Assembly: GCA_035610365.1 (NCBI GenBank)
Contig: CM069432.1
Coordinates: 106,101,529-106,165,528, forward strand
Length of the DNA: 64,000 bases
Source of the DNA: Aquatica leii
Lineage: Eukaryota > Arthropoda > Insecta > Coleoptera > Lampyridae
Reading direction: 5' to 3'
The position numbers and the translations under genes are program-made. Positions within the stretch are counted from its first letter, which is position 1, and each line of letters begins with the position of its first letter. The notes beneath the pieces were generated by a model, which saw nothing but the letters and a program-made list of their open reading frames with translations, ran no database searches and was not told the DNA's origin. This document shows positions 10,440 through 21,516 of this stretch, in pieces.

Positions 10440-12715
10440 ATATTTTTAAATTTTTTTCTACCAAACGTTTAAAAATGGTTTAAATTAGCATCGGAGAATC
10501 TCCTTGTCCGGATTCTTCTTCTTCTTGTTGCACTTAATTGTACAATAACTTAAAATAATTACTGTAAATCAGTAGCTGAGATCGCTATTATTTTCTACGA
10601 TCAATGATCGCAATCATGGTATTTAGAATTAATTAGTAATCGACTGTTGCTAAAAAGTCGCTCGTGTAAAGTTAGTCATAAATCTAGCCATAAACATTTG
10701 ATTTTCGTTTTCCGGGATACAATAACGTTTGGAGTATTGAAAATCAACATATCTAAGTATTTTTTAATATTGTTTCTAAACAATAAATTAATTAAAATTT
10801 GTTCTTATTTAGATTTAAAAAAAATATTTACGAAAATTCACAGAAAATAGATACCACTGTGATGTTTTTTTTTCGACATGACGTGCTATTTGAATTCTGA
10901 TGCAAACTTACGAACAAATAGTTTAAAGCATTAATAAACAACATATTAAAAAATAAGTGTCGTTCTTTCGTAAATTAAATGTTTCTATTTGAAATTGACC
11001 CTGAAAAAATTGTTGAGTAATTAGTCATAACTCGTGTTGATATTTGTCTCAAACATAAATTCTTTTCAAATACGTATTGTCATTTGTAGTTAATGCTTAT
11101 TGTTTTTAACTTCCTGTGTTTTTATGATTTACCTTGGTGTTTATATAAAGCTAGGTTTTTCCCTAAATGCTGAATGTGTGACACAAATTTTACAAACGTT
11201 CTTTCCTAGAAGAGTTTTCTAATTCTCTTTGAAAAGAATGCATTATTAAATTTCTGTAAACAAAAAAAATATAATTCAATGTTTAAATTCATGTTACTTT
11301 TTTATTAAAAAATCTGTATGTGGTTTAAAATTCTTACGAGGAAAAGAGCAAAGCGGGTAGTTACCTACAAGATTTTACGATTTTCCGTGAACTACCTGCA
11401 TACTTAAAGTTTATTATACATTTATTAAAGTAAATATTATAGTGTTATATTAGTCTTATTTGTTTATGCGACAATTAAAAGTATTAATTTCTTTTCCACA
11501 ACCGCAATTGTTATTTTATAAGCAATCAATGATTGCGATCGTTATTATACAGACGCTCGATATCGCGATCATTATTTTGCATAATGATCGATTCATCGTA
11601 ATTGCATAATCGCTCTGGCCATTGCTTTAAATGTTTTTTGTTGATGTTGGCATGTCGAATAAAAATATCGTTTTTGTAAATGTTAGGGCAGCATTTCTGT
11701 AGCACCTTGTCTAATAAATACTCAGTTTTTTAAAAAATAAAAAAAATTATAAACAAAATTTTTTTATGTTTATTTTAGCATGCTGAAAGCACTTCAATAC
11801 AAATCCAACAATACATAAAATATATTTACAATTGTTTAAAAAAAAATCGCAAAAATTTTGAAAATACTAATACTAATTGCATTTTCAAAACTTTATTTTT
11901 AAAATACTAACAACTTAAATTTTTTTTACTTTTTGGGCTTATTTAGTATAATTTTTTACAGAAGTTGTAATTGTTGGTATGAACATCAACCTAAGATACT
12001 CAAATGTAGTAGTTTCTCAAACATATGGAAGAAAACGTCGATTGTTATTGATGACGATAGTGAAGACGAATAAATTTATTCTTTCTACAGCTCCAGTTCA
12101 CTAAACGAAGGTATAAGTAGACAAGCAATAATACGTAATTTTTTTAATATATGTTTTATAGTTGAAGATACGTCCTATAATATTTTGAAAATATCGGAAC
12201 GACCACAGTGTGTTCTCAAATTCGTCAAGCCGTTAAGTTTTGACTAAACTACGCAACATAGTGATACAAATGGATTCTCCGTCAAAAATCCTTTTAAAGG
12301 ATTAATTGGTCAATTATTCTTTGAGAAATTTAACATTAATTTTAATTTAAAATTATTTAAATTACGAGTCCACTAATAACAAATTCGTTTACATATGTTT
12401 GGAGCTTTAAAATAATGATGCTCATCTTCAGAAAATCTACAAAAAAAGTTTACAACTTTTTTAAATACAAAAAATGTCATCAACATATCTTTTCCAAAAT
12501 ATTTTTTTTGTAAGAAAATTTGGTGTTCAGAAATATATTTACTTTCTAAATTGTTTAAGAAGATTTCAGTAAAAATAAGTGATAAATTTGATAATCAATT
12601 TTTAAACAAAATCTAGGTTTTCAATGGGTTCTCCTTTTATCACTTTTCTCAATTTTTAAGAAATTAAGTAAAGGTAACGATTTCAAGATTTCTTTTTCTA
12701 ATGAAATATTTATTT
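10440..12715. other. AT-rich stretch with a weak exon-like piece
   Basis: No clear gene. One possible downstream exon of the THAP gene lies at about 11962-12072: after a polypyrimidine run and ACAG it reads CSSFSNIWKKTSIVIDDDSE before a stop, an acidic Ser/Asp-rich linker. GATCG-rich short palindromic words cluster at 10570-10620 and 11520-11625 and may be remnants of a small element. Confidence 0.3.
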
Positions 12716-12719
12716 AATT

Positions 12720-13022
12720 TTAAGCTACTTAAGGTAGTAAAAATAAAGCTATTTAAGCTGTATAGTTGTTTCTGAAAGGTGGTTTACAGTTCCTTTAGAG
12801 CTTCTTTAAAACTTTGCTAGTACCACAAAGAGCTGTATAAGCCCGATTTTAATGCATTAAAGGAGCTACCTAACAGCAACATAACTGAGGAATTTTAGCT
12901 ACTTAAACGCTTCATGGAGGTTTTAGTTTTTCACAAACCACTTAAAAGTGTTCTAAAGAGTAACTTTAAAAGCTAAAGTAGTTATAAAAAGCCGGTTTTA
13001 GCTGCAATTTGCTCACTGGGAA
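12720..13022. repeat. Cluster of AGCTACTTAA-like words, possible MITE remnant
   Basis: AAGCTACTTAAGG, AAGCTATTTAAGC, GGAGCTACCTAAC and TTAGCTACTTAAACG recur within 300 bases, and the block ends in GCTCACTGGGAAATT, an end resembling the CACTG-type termini of some DNA transposons. No matching opposite terminus was found, so this is only a possible miniature element. Confidence 0.25.
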
Positions 13023-13920
13023 ATTCTTCAATTACTACAGTTCATTTATATTAAAATATCAAATCATTTTTGTTGAACTAGCAAACCAATTTCAATTACG
13101 ATTTTTAAACTTAAATTTTTTATATTTGTTTCTAAATTGCACCATCTTCCTTTTTAAAATAATTAACATTTAACATTTTGTAAAACTTACATTTTTAATT
13201 ATCTAGTTACAAATTTTTAGATTTGAGATTGTTCGAAAAAAATGTAAGTTAAAAAACTTTGTAATCTTAACTTTTTATAAGTTTTATAATTTATTATTGG
13301 TGGACTGGTAATTTGAATAATTTTAAAAATTGACGAATAATAACAATAAATCTTCATAACAATTTTTCTTTTAATTTAATTTCCATTGTTTTAGTTATTT
13401 CTATGTTTTCGATTTATATTTTACAAAAATAAATAAATATTTGAATATACATATTTTTTGTTTCTTAAATATAAAGCATGATATTGTTTAAGTTTATTTG
13501 ACATTGAGTTGTGTCATAACAATACAAGCTATTGTTTATGATATTAACCTGTTTTGAACAGGTAAACGGTAAAGTAAACACAAATATAACAAAAGGTTCT
13601 AACTGGTACTTCATAAGAAATAAGTAAGTTCGCAAAATAGAAACCACGATTTTGCAGATGGCAGCAGGTCTTAGTCTATTAGTTTATGAAAAGAGAGGGT
13701 ACAGACGGGTAAAAAAAAGAGAAACAAGAGAGATAAAACTACAGTACGATTTTTAACACACTAGTTGCGCCTCTTCTCAAATTATTACTCAATGGTATTA
13801 GCAAATTACTAAAAATGTATTACAGCATAATAACTTACATTTGAAATTATAATAACTTAAAGTGCCAACTATGTATTTCATAACCATTGTGTATAAATAC
13901 TCGACCTGACATTAATAAAA
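13023..13920. other. Gene-free AT-rich stretch
   Basis: No supported gene is visible. A TATAAATA box lies at about 13893, roughly 30 bases before the tandem duplication that follows, and could be a remnant core promoter. Confidence 0.4.
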
Positions 13921-14214
13921 TTATCATTCAACATTACGTTGATTGATCACTGACACTTGCCCTAGAATCTGGTATTGTTCAAATATTAATTACCTGGGTA
14001 AGTGTCCAACTATTAAGTACGAACCACCATCGAACTTAACATTTGGTTCTTCAAGCTGGATGATAAATTATCATTCAACGTTAAGTTGTTTGATCACTGA
14101 CATATGCCGTAGAATCTGGTATTGTTCAAATATTGATTTCCTGGGTAAGTGTCTAACTAGTAAATGCGAAACACCAACGTGCTTAACAATTATAGAACAT
14201 ATCCTTGTAGAATT
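13921..14214 (+). pseudogene. Two 147-bp tandem copies of a Cys-rich coding-like unit
   Basis: The sequence from 13921 repeats from 14068 with a period of 147 bases, exactly 49 codons, so the duplication keeps frame. Copy 1 reads LITDTCPRIWYCSNINYLGK then CPTIKYEPP; copy 2 reads LITDICRRIWYCSNIDFLGK then CLTSKCETP. Differences are scattered single bases. The pattern W-x-CS-x2-N-[YF]-x-G-x-C recalls one Greek-key motif of beta/gamma-crystallin-like secreted proteins, but this is a weak resemblance. Copy 1 has TGA where copy 2 has TGT (Cys) just before LITD. No signal peptide is joined to it. It is probably a fragment of an old gene with internal repeats; the function is unknown. Confidence 0.4.
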
Positions 14215-14219
14215 CGTAA

Positions 14220-15495
14220 AATAGAAACTACATTTCATTTTTAGTTTTTATATTATATAAAATGAAAAATAAATCTTGGCGTTACTGGATAATTACACCC
14301 ATCGAACAACATACATCAGATTGTTTTCTTGGCGCAATTATTGTAATAATTTTTTTGCTACTTAGATTGCATAATTGTGCAGTCGTAAAAAATCTAGTGT
14401 ATAATTTCTAAGGAATGTGCACTACCAACTTGTATAAATTGGAGCTTCGTTTTCAGCTCAGCTGCAATCTAACATACTCGTTGGCGATGACTACTATTCT
14501 TTACTTGTTATATAATATACTCAGTGTTTTTTTATTTTTTTTTAAACCTGAGCTGTAATAAATTGTTATGTAAAAGTTATATACAATTTGTATGTAGAGA
14601 TAGTTTTTAAGACTACTACTGCTACTACTGCATCAAATCGTTTTTTAGACAAAACCTGCATATGTAATAAAAAAATTCTTGGTAAGACGAAAATAATAAA
14701 AGCATTTGTAAACCTAAGGGATATGATGGCAAACAGATGATTCTTTTACATAAAAGAGTAAATATTGGATTTGCTAAAAAAGCGTGTTTGTTATTTCATT
14801 CAAGATCAAACACCTTAGATTACCACGGTAAAATAACAAACAAAATATTTATGATTTATATAAAGCAGAAACTAAATGTTGACTTAGAAGAATCATTGTT
14901 AATATAATAATAAATAATGCATTGCATCACAGGGTATTTCTAGAAACCTTCTAGTTTAAGGTTAGAAACAAATCAGAAATTATGAATCGGTGTTTTACAT
15001 CACAATGTTAACTAATCAAAATTTGTGTAAAACTAAATTACTGCAAATATCAAAATTAAACAAAAAAATCTAATACATATAGTATTATTGGGAGTTCAAT
15101 GTAATCGAATTAATCTGAGCTGGAGCTAAACTTATTATATTCAACATAATCAAAAAATAGTTTTAGTAATCAAAGTGTATTAAACCTGTAGGAAAAAGCA
15201 CACAAACAATGAATAAGAGGTTTAAAAATTCCTGTTTTTTATATCTATTTACGTAATTAATAAGAAATTGTTTATTGTTCTTAACTGTCATAAATTTTAA
15301 TTTTTCGCTATTGTAAACCGTCTTTGACAGTTTTGGCACACTTGTCAACATAAACGACAAAATGTTTTTAAAGATTTTAAGACTTTGTTGGCCTCCTAGT
15401 CTCTGTTCAAGCAAAAAATGTTGTATTCAACTCGTTCCTGTCTAAATTAGACGCTTTTTTCCCAAGAGGGCATTTTTAAACCCGAGTGAAAGAAG
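14220..15495. other. Gene-free AT-rich stretch
   Basis: No supported gene. At 14431-14560 there is a TATAAATT box followed about 60 bases on by ATG and a short hydrophobic run (MTTILYLLYNILSVFLFFF), which looks like a signal-peptide exon but has no convincing continuation. Confidence 0.35.
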
Positions 15496-16058
15496 AAAAC
15501 ATTAATAAATTACGTGTTCGTTAACATAATTTTTCGGATTCCTCATCTCGTAAAAAACAATTTTTGGATTATAGTTTTTACCCTAAAGTTTTAAATTTGT
15601 CCAATGTTCATTTTCAAGATAAGGAATTAAATATTTTAAACTTAGGTCTTAAACACAACCCGATTTAAGCAATCTTCTAAACAATTTGAGGAACTTGTAA
15701 TCACGACAGAATGTATCATTCATTTTAATTCTACACATATTCGGAATATAAAAAACCTCAAATGTTTTCATATTTTTAATAATTTTAAATACAACATTAA
15801 ATTTGATCACAACAAACTTAGGAACAATTTCAATATAGTATAAACTTTCTCATAAAGAAAATTAAAGCTAAGCTATTGTTTATTTATCTTACACAAACAA
15901 GATTACAGCCAAAAAACTTAGAATTTCTAACTTTTTCTGATTTTATCATAGAGAACTTCAACATTGTTCTCAAATTTATCAATGAATTGAGATCTGTAAT
16001 TTACAACAATCCTAATATTTTTAAAACTTTGAATCTTAATGATTAATCTCTCCTTATT

Positions 16059-16373
16059 ATGAACCCTATTTTACCTAGACTTTATGGCCTACCTAAAAAT
16101 CACAAAAATAATATTCTTGTTAGACCAGGGTGTTTATTTAAAAATATATCTGTTTCAAAAGCTTCTTGGCTTAGTAGTTTTCTTCGCAATCTTGTTTTAA
16201 CACATAATACCTTCTTTATTAAAAATTCAACAGATATTTTTTCATCTATCAATAACCTTAATCTTCTTAATTCTTTTAACATTCGACGTTTAGAATTTTT
16301 TTCTAACAACCCTTTAGATGAGTCAGTTAAATTAATTCATAACATTTTACTTTCTTCCCAACATCATATCTGA
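16059..16373 (+). pseudogene. PLE reverse transcriptase fragment
   Basis: A 104-codon frame starts MNPILPRLYGLPKNHKNNIL and holds the PLE-specific P-[KR]-[LM]-YGLPK-x-HK motif with the following RP. It continues NISVSKASWLSSFLRNL and KNSTDIFSSINNL, the region preceding the first catalytic Asp. The usual FDVxSLFTN catalytic segment is altered beyond recognition (LNSFNIRRLEFF). It is a fragment of an enzyme that would copy element RNA at a nicked target; it cannot be active. The open frame probably starts by chance at this Met, since homology continues upstream in another frame. Confidence 0.78.
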
Positions 16374-16752
16374 AAGCTCAAATTGATTGTATCATGCAAC
16401 TTCTAAATTAATGTATTAAACAAAATTTGTTCTTGATTCTATTTATATTCAAAAAACTGGTTCAGCCATCAGTTCAAACTTATCTCCGTTACTTGAGGAA
16501 GTTTTTACGTCAAACACTCGCCACAATGATTATTTTGAATTTGACATACTTCGTAAACACACCACCACTGACAACATTATTTCATGCTCTTCTTCACACT
16601 CAGATTCTCATAAGATGGCTGCATTTCAATATTTTTTTCAGAAGACTCCTCACTCCGCTTAACCAAATCAAAAACATAATGACTTTGTTTAATAAAATGA
16701 AATTCAAAATTAATTTTTTCACTTATCTATCTATTAATACATTTCTTTTTCA

Positions 16753-17049
16753 ATGATTAATAATTTGAATTCATTACTCGCTAATAATAAAGATAAAATT
16801 ATTAATTTTGACAGGTCAGGTGTGTATCGTTTAGAATGTAAAAAATGTTCAAGCTATTATGTGGATCAAACCCTGTCACCTTTCAAAACCCGAATTAAAG
16901 AACATATTATCATCTCAAAAAACGTCTTTGTCAACAATCCCAATTCGAAAGCGGCATTTGCAAATCGCATTTCTAATAACCACCATTTTAACCGGAACGA
17001 GAATATCGAACTTCTTAGACTTTGTTTTGTATTTTATTTGGTCATTTAA
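16753..17049 (+). pseudogene. PLE GIY-YIG endonuclease fragment
   Basis: A 98-codon frame contains FDRSGVYRLECKKCSSYYVD, then QTLSPFKTRIKEH. In PLEs this region reads SGVY(K/R)L-C-x2-C-x3-FYIGQT-x-RxFxxRxxEH: the GVY corresponds to GIY and YVD to YIG, so the Gly of YIG is replaced by Asp and the conserved Arg after QT is not clear. The CxxC pair typical of PLE nucleases is kept (ECKKC). The domain nicks target DNA during insertion. It lies 3' of the RT pieces as in all PLEs that carry it. The frame ends shortly after a Leu/Phe-rich tail. Confidence 0.78.
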
Positions 17050-17547
17050 GAAATTTTAGTATTAGATATAATTTTTCACATAGTTAGACTGCCATCATAG
17101 CTTATTTGTACTCAATTGCACTTTTATAATCATTAGTTAAATTTTAATTGTTAGTAATTTTTACTTTACAATGTTTTGGGTATCTGACTTGTTGATTTGA
17201 CATTGCAACTTTATGCACTTGCGGCATTTACATTACTAAAACCATATTGTTAAGTTTGATCTTGGCCATGTGCCACATGACTTTGAATTCATTCATTTGT
17301 CATGATGTTTTCTCAACTCATGATTTATTTTTCAATTTAAATACTTAACTATACCTATATATTTTTTTTCAAATTTAGTTTTAGTGTAATTTACATGTTT
17401 GATTAACAAAATTTCTAATTTCAAAGAAATGTTCCGTAAGTATTAAAATCTTGGAATTTAGATTTAGACTAATTTGTTATCTCAATTTTAACCATAACCA
17501 AATTAATGTTTTAATGTAATCAAATCAAAATTCAGTTGTTATTTATC

Positions 17548-17580
17548 TAAAGATGAAAATTGTATTTTTCGAAACATGTC
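17548..17580 (+). ncRNA. Hammerhead-ribozyme-like motif at the PLE 3' end
   Basis: AAAGATGA is followed by a short stem (GAAAA paired with TTTTC around TTGTAT) and then CGAAAC-ATGTC. This matches the layout of hammerhead ribozyme cores, CTGATGA-stem II-GAAAC, which are known in the pseudo-LTRs of Penelope-like elements. The first two core bases differ from the consensus, so cleavage activity is doubtful. Confidence 0.5.
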
Positions 17581-17644
17581 ATAATCTCAACTCCATCTTT
17601 TAAAAATGTTTTAATAAAATTACGATATTGTGGGGAAGACTTTT

Positions 17645-18770
17645 TTTCCTCCTGTAACTCTTTGAAGCATTGTAAATAAGTCCACAAAATGATTTCTCAT
17701 TGTGAAAACCTAATTTCTATCAATAAAGAATTTAATTTAATAAAGTAATTTAAAAAGAAAAAATCATCTATCTTATCAAGTCCTCTACATAATCTTAATT
17801 AAAACATTACAAATGACAAATATAATATTGCAAGTACACAACAACTTGACCTTACAAAATGCAGTAACGGCTATAATTGCCAAGATCCGCTGTTAGAACT
17901 ACAGGAATTTTATTAAAACTTATTTTTCACGTGATCTATACGTTGAACATCAGCATTATTTTAGATTAGTAGTGTTGCCGTTTGGTAACATTTGTGTTTG
18001 ACGTTTTGTTTACATTGAGTATTATTTCGTCGTTTTCTTTATTTTCTATTATATTCTAACACAATTATTATCATAATTATTTAGCACTATTTTTGTTTTG
18101 TCTGAGTAAGTACTCAATAACTGATGTAATTTTGAGATTTTCTAATTTTTGTAATTTTATATTAATAGCAGTTTACAATGTTTACTCCTGAACGATACAC
18201 CATATTGTTGTAATAGAGCATTGTCAAAATGGTACCTAAATTTGCAAACACAAACCTACAGAAAAATTTATTTGACTTACTGCACCTGTTTTCGAAAACA
18301 TTTGCAATCACACGGAACAAAATCAAAATAAATCTATAGCAAAATTATCTGCGGCAACAGGTATAGCCATTTTAAGTTCTAGTTGGAAATAGCAAGAATA
18401 ATTTTTTAATGACTCTGTACAAGGTTACAGTTTATCAATAACTACGTGCTTTTGCCTTCTTTCAGCGTGTACAATTTTGTCAATATTTTGATAAACACTT
18501 AAACAATACTTGTTGGATTTAGCTTTCTTTACGGACAAAACTTGGATTTATTTAAGCAGATATGTAAATAGCTAAAATTATCGTACTTAAGCAACCGAAG
18601 ATACACACATTTTTGTGTAAACAACATTGAATCCTTTGAAAGTTACTAACAGTTTCATAGTTTTCTACATGTAGATTATCTCGTACATAGCTCCGTTTCT
18701 ACGAGTTTAGCCTTTGATTTATTAAAAAAAATGACATTTAGTTTTGTTGTAGTTAAAAACTTATTAAAAG
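17645..18770. other. Gene-free AT-rich stretch
   Basis: No supported gene. A short exon-like piece near 18330-18365 (KSIAKLSAATGI, followed by GT) resembles a helix-turn-helix line but is too short to call. Confidence 0.4.
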
Positions 18771-18774
18771 AAAT

Positions 18775-18800
18775 TGTTTAATAACGTGTCGGTATACACT
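18775..18800 (-). repeat. Left (3') LTR edge of the BEL/Pao element
   Basis: TGTTTAATAACGTGTCGG then TATACACT matches the right LTR edge at 24212-24237 at 24 of 26 bases. Similarity fades soon afterwards. Confidence 0.55.
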
Positions 18801-18910
18801 ATTTGTTTAAGAAAAACGTTTTATACCTCCTAATGCATAGTTAAACTAAGATTGGTAAACCCTTTATTTTGTAAGAGTGGCTATAAAAACTACTTTATAA
18901 GTTTTCTTAG

Positions 18911-18949
18911 GGCGACGTTTCGTGGAACGGTTGTGTCCACTTCTTCAGG
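18911..18949 (-). ncRNA. Hammerhead-like motif of a second PLE, minus strand
   Basis: On the minus strand CCTGAAGA is followed by GTGGA, a 9-base loop, TCCAC and then GAAACGTCG. The five-pair stem between the two conserved boxes and the CGAAACGTC end fit the hammerhead-like motif found at Penelope-like element ends. CTGAAGA differs from the strict CTGATGA core at one base. It is on the opposite strand from the PLE RT fragment at 19368, as expected if the pseudo-LTR copy is inverted. Confidence 0.5.
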
Positions 18950-19335
18950 CCAACTGAATTTATTAAAAAGAAAACAACATAAGTAAACAGGCAGTTACAA
19001 TTCGGTGAGAACTACAAATATATCTACTACTTATTATAAATGCTGGTTGATAATTATAGATGATTACTTACGGAAAACAAATACACAGTAGAATGGTCCG
19101 CAAACAACGTCATTAATATAAAATTAATAAATAACAAAAAACAATTAATGTAAAAATACACGAAACCACTACAAACTAAATCACTAGCAAACAATTTTAT
19201 GGTCGTGTAATATAAAATATGAGCAATGAAAAGATAACCCAAAACATACCCAAGGTCTAAGAAATTTTTGAGATAAGGTTATTATAAAGTGTACTAAGTT
19301 TGTTAGTATCAGTGTTGAAATTAACATTATTCTTA

Positions 19336-19368
19336 TGTTGTGTAATAAATATCATTTATTACACAACA
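19336..19368. repeat. Perfect 15-bp stem hairpin at a PLE junction
   Basis: TGTTGTGTAATAAAT (19336-19350), loop ATC, then the exact complement (19354-19368). The right arm runs directly into the start of the PLE RT fragment. Confidence 0.65.
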
Positions 19369-19531
19369 ATAACGCTACGGTTATTATACAAAGAGATGAA
19401 TACGAGGACAAAATTTATAACTTACTTAACGATGTAAACACCTATAAAAAAATTAGTGTGGATCCGACAACTAAATTTTAATATAAAAACAATCAATTAG
19501 CGAAAAAATTGTTTAATAATGGACGTTGTGA
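19368..19531 (+). pseudogene. PLE reverse transcriptase N-terminal fragment
   Basis: The plus strand reads NNATVIIQRDEYEDKIYNLL then NDVNTYKKISVDPTTKF, a stop, and YKNNQLAKKLFNNG. PLE RTs have a (D)KGNATV-[VI]-[LM]-x-x-x-x-Y-x-x-K...LL-x-D-x-x-TY-x-x-L-x-x-DPT line at this position, so the match is specific. One in-frame stop (TAA near 19479) and an abrupt end after about 55 codons mark it as a fragment. It interrupts or abuts the left end of the BEL element, and its orientation is the same as the larger PLE copy 2 kb upstream. Confidence 0.75.
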
Positions 19532-19599
19532 ATAATGACGGTTTATATTTATGTCTTTTACATCATAGTCTGGCAGTGCGGTATACAGACGTCCGATAA

Positions 19600-20660
19600 G
19601 AAAATGCGCGTCAAAGCTTGTAAGTCGTTAGGATCGGTCGTGATTGGGAATAGAAGACGTGAGTTTAGAATAGATTCGATTTGAGCTAAAACGGTATATA
19701 AATTTTCGAATGTTAAAGAAGCGTTTCCGATTACTCGCTTTAAGTGATGTTTGGTACTTTTTACACCTTCTTCCCACAGTCCACCGAAATGAGGAGCATT
19801 AGGGGGAATAAAATGTCAGTTAACACCTTGATTATTAATTGTTTCCGCAATATTAGTTTGTTCTGATTGTAACCAATTTTTCAATTCGGCATTAGCGCCT
19901 TAAAAGTTAGTTCCGTAATTACTGTACATATGCAAAGATTTTTCTCGTCTAGCAACAAAACGTTTAATAGCTGCTAAAAACGCATTTGAAGTAAGATTAG
20001 TCACAGACTCTAAATGAATCGCTTTCGTTGAAAAACAAATAAAAACGCTGATGTAACATTTTAGTGACTTAGACCCTCTACCTAATCTATCTTTTACAAA
20101 AATAGAGCCAGCGTAGTCTACACCAGTTGTATGAAAAGGTAGCATTAATGATACCCGTGGACTGGGTAACTCGCCTATAATAAGTTTGATACTGCTTGCC
20201 TTATAGCGAAAACACATGATTTTACAGTTTGTTTTGTAAGATTTCTACCACTAATTGGCCAAAATCTTTCTCGAATGTTACTCAATAATAATGTAGGTCC
20301 CGCATGTAAGAGACGATTGTGTTCGTTTATGCAAATTAATTTAGTTAGATTATGATTTTTAGGTGGCAGAATCGGATGACGGTTATAGTAAGAATAATCG
20401 GAATGCTTAAGACGTCCTTCTACCCTGAGTAAGCTTTTCTCGTCAATGAATGAATTAAGAGATAAAATTGAGCTACGGTTATTAAGAGGTTTTTCGTTTA
20501 ATAAAGCAATAGTTTTGTTACTAAATGATTCGGTTTGAGCAATTTTGATTAGTTTTAATAAGGCGTTACTTAATTCGTTATGTGATAAAGGTCCGAAAGA
20601 TTTGTTTAATTTTTTTATTTGACAATTATTAATAAAATGTATTATCAACCCCACAATTCT
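19600..20660 (-). pseudogene. BEL/Pao integrase region
   Basis: The minus strand shows the zinc-binding part (HNRLLHAGPTLLLSNIRERF, then WPISGRN) followed by the catalytic core start (HTTGVDYAGSIFVKDRLGRG and CFSTKAIHLESVTNLTSNAF). H(N)-x-LLHAG and VDYAGPI/F are diagnostic for BEL/Pao integrases. It is part of the fossil described at 18775-24300 and is broken. Confidence 0.85.
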
Positions 20661-21516
20661 GTTTAGTTTATTTAAATTTGAAATTTTAGAGTTTTCTTTA
20701 GTTCTGGCATTTGTTCCAGTGGTAAATAATTTATGGTTTGCAACATAGGGATTATACTGTCATGTAACCATAGTAGTCCTTTCCACTAAAAACTTAAATC
20801 GTTTAATTTTTTAGGGGATATTCCTTTGGATATGATGTCAGCTGGGTTGTCGCACGATTTGACATAATGCTAGTTTTTAGCTTTAGTAAATTCTTGGACA
20901 GTTGCTATCTGGTTAGCAATGAATTTGGTTGAGAACGAATCCAATTTAAAACAATCGTTGAATCGCTTCAACAATATTCGTTATGAATGTTTATTTTTAA
21001 AATATGCCTGAATTTTTTAAATCAGTTGTGCTAATAGGACCGCCGCTAATAATTCTAATCTTGGGAAAGAGTAATTTTTTAAAGGGAAAACCCGTGATTT
21101 TGCATAATTAAGATTGCTTAAAAAGTGTTGCCATTTAGTATGAATATCTAATGAAACAGCTTTATTCCAAGTTAGATTTATTAGCCAAAGTTCTTGTACA
21201 ATTAATTTTGCGATTATGATAATTATAGGGGCAAGAAGTCCTATAGGATCAAAGAGTTTAGACGTTAAAGATAAAATGTTTTTTTTGTTGTCACAATTTT
21301 TTGTCGTTGATTAAAAATTTTATAGGAGAAATTATCCGTTGAAGGATTCCAAAACACGCCTAAAGTTTTATTAGTATCACTAGTTAATGAAGTTAAGTTG
21401 CGGTTAATGTTTGATTCTACTAGTTTAGATACGTTGCTTTTGAATTTGGTTAGATTGAAACTAGCTTGATTTAAAATACAAATAAGATTTTGTTTAATAA
21501 CCTTTAATTCGTTTAT

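Larger units (their letters stand above)
15500..17640 (+). mobile_element. Penelope-like retroelement (PLE) with GIY-YIG, decayed
   Basis: The plus strand shows successive PLE landmarks in several frames. They are an N-terminal piece (LSNVHFQDKELNILNLGLKH near 15600), the RT motif PRLYGLPKNHK followed by RPG near 16075-16125, a YSKTG...SPLL piece near 16445-16495, a thumb-like SHSDSHKMAAFQYFFQK near 16590-16640, and a GIY-YIG endonuclease near 16790-16910. The YVDD-type catalytic stretch is not visible. Order and motifs match Penelope-like elements, which use a GIY-YIG nuclease and insert without LTRs proper. Several frameshifts and stops break it, including TGA at 16372 after the first RT segment. 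The 3' part carries a hammerhead-like motif and a poly(A)-like AATAAAATT end. Confidence 0.82.

Noticed and set aside
10570-11625. GATCG-rich words at 10570-10620 and 11520-11625 as inverted ends of a P-like element around the THAP exon
   Set aside because: Only ATGATTGCGATC is shared convincingly; the remaining similarity is too low and the spacing does not enclose the THAP start.
14487-14560. Signal-peptide-like exon MTTILYLLYNILSVFLFFF
   Set aside because: Short, in T-rich sequence, with no convincing donor site or downstream mature peptide.
18240-18370. Possible HTH or zinc-finger exon (KSIAKLSAATGI)
   Set aside because: Twelve residues are not enough, and surrounding frames contain stops and no further motif.
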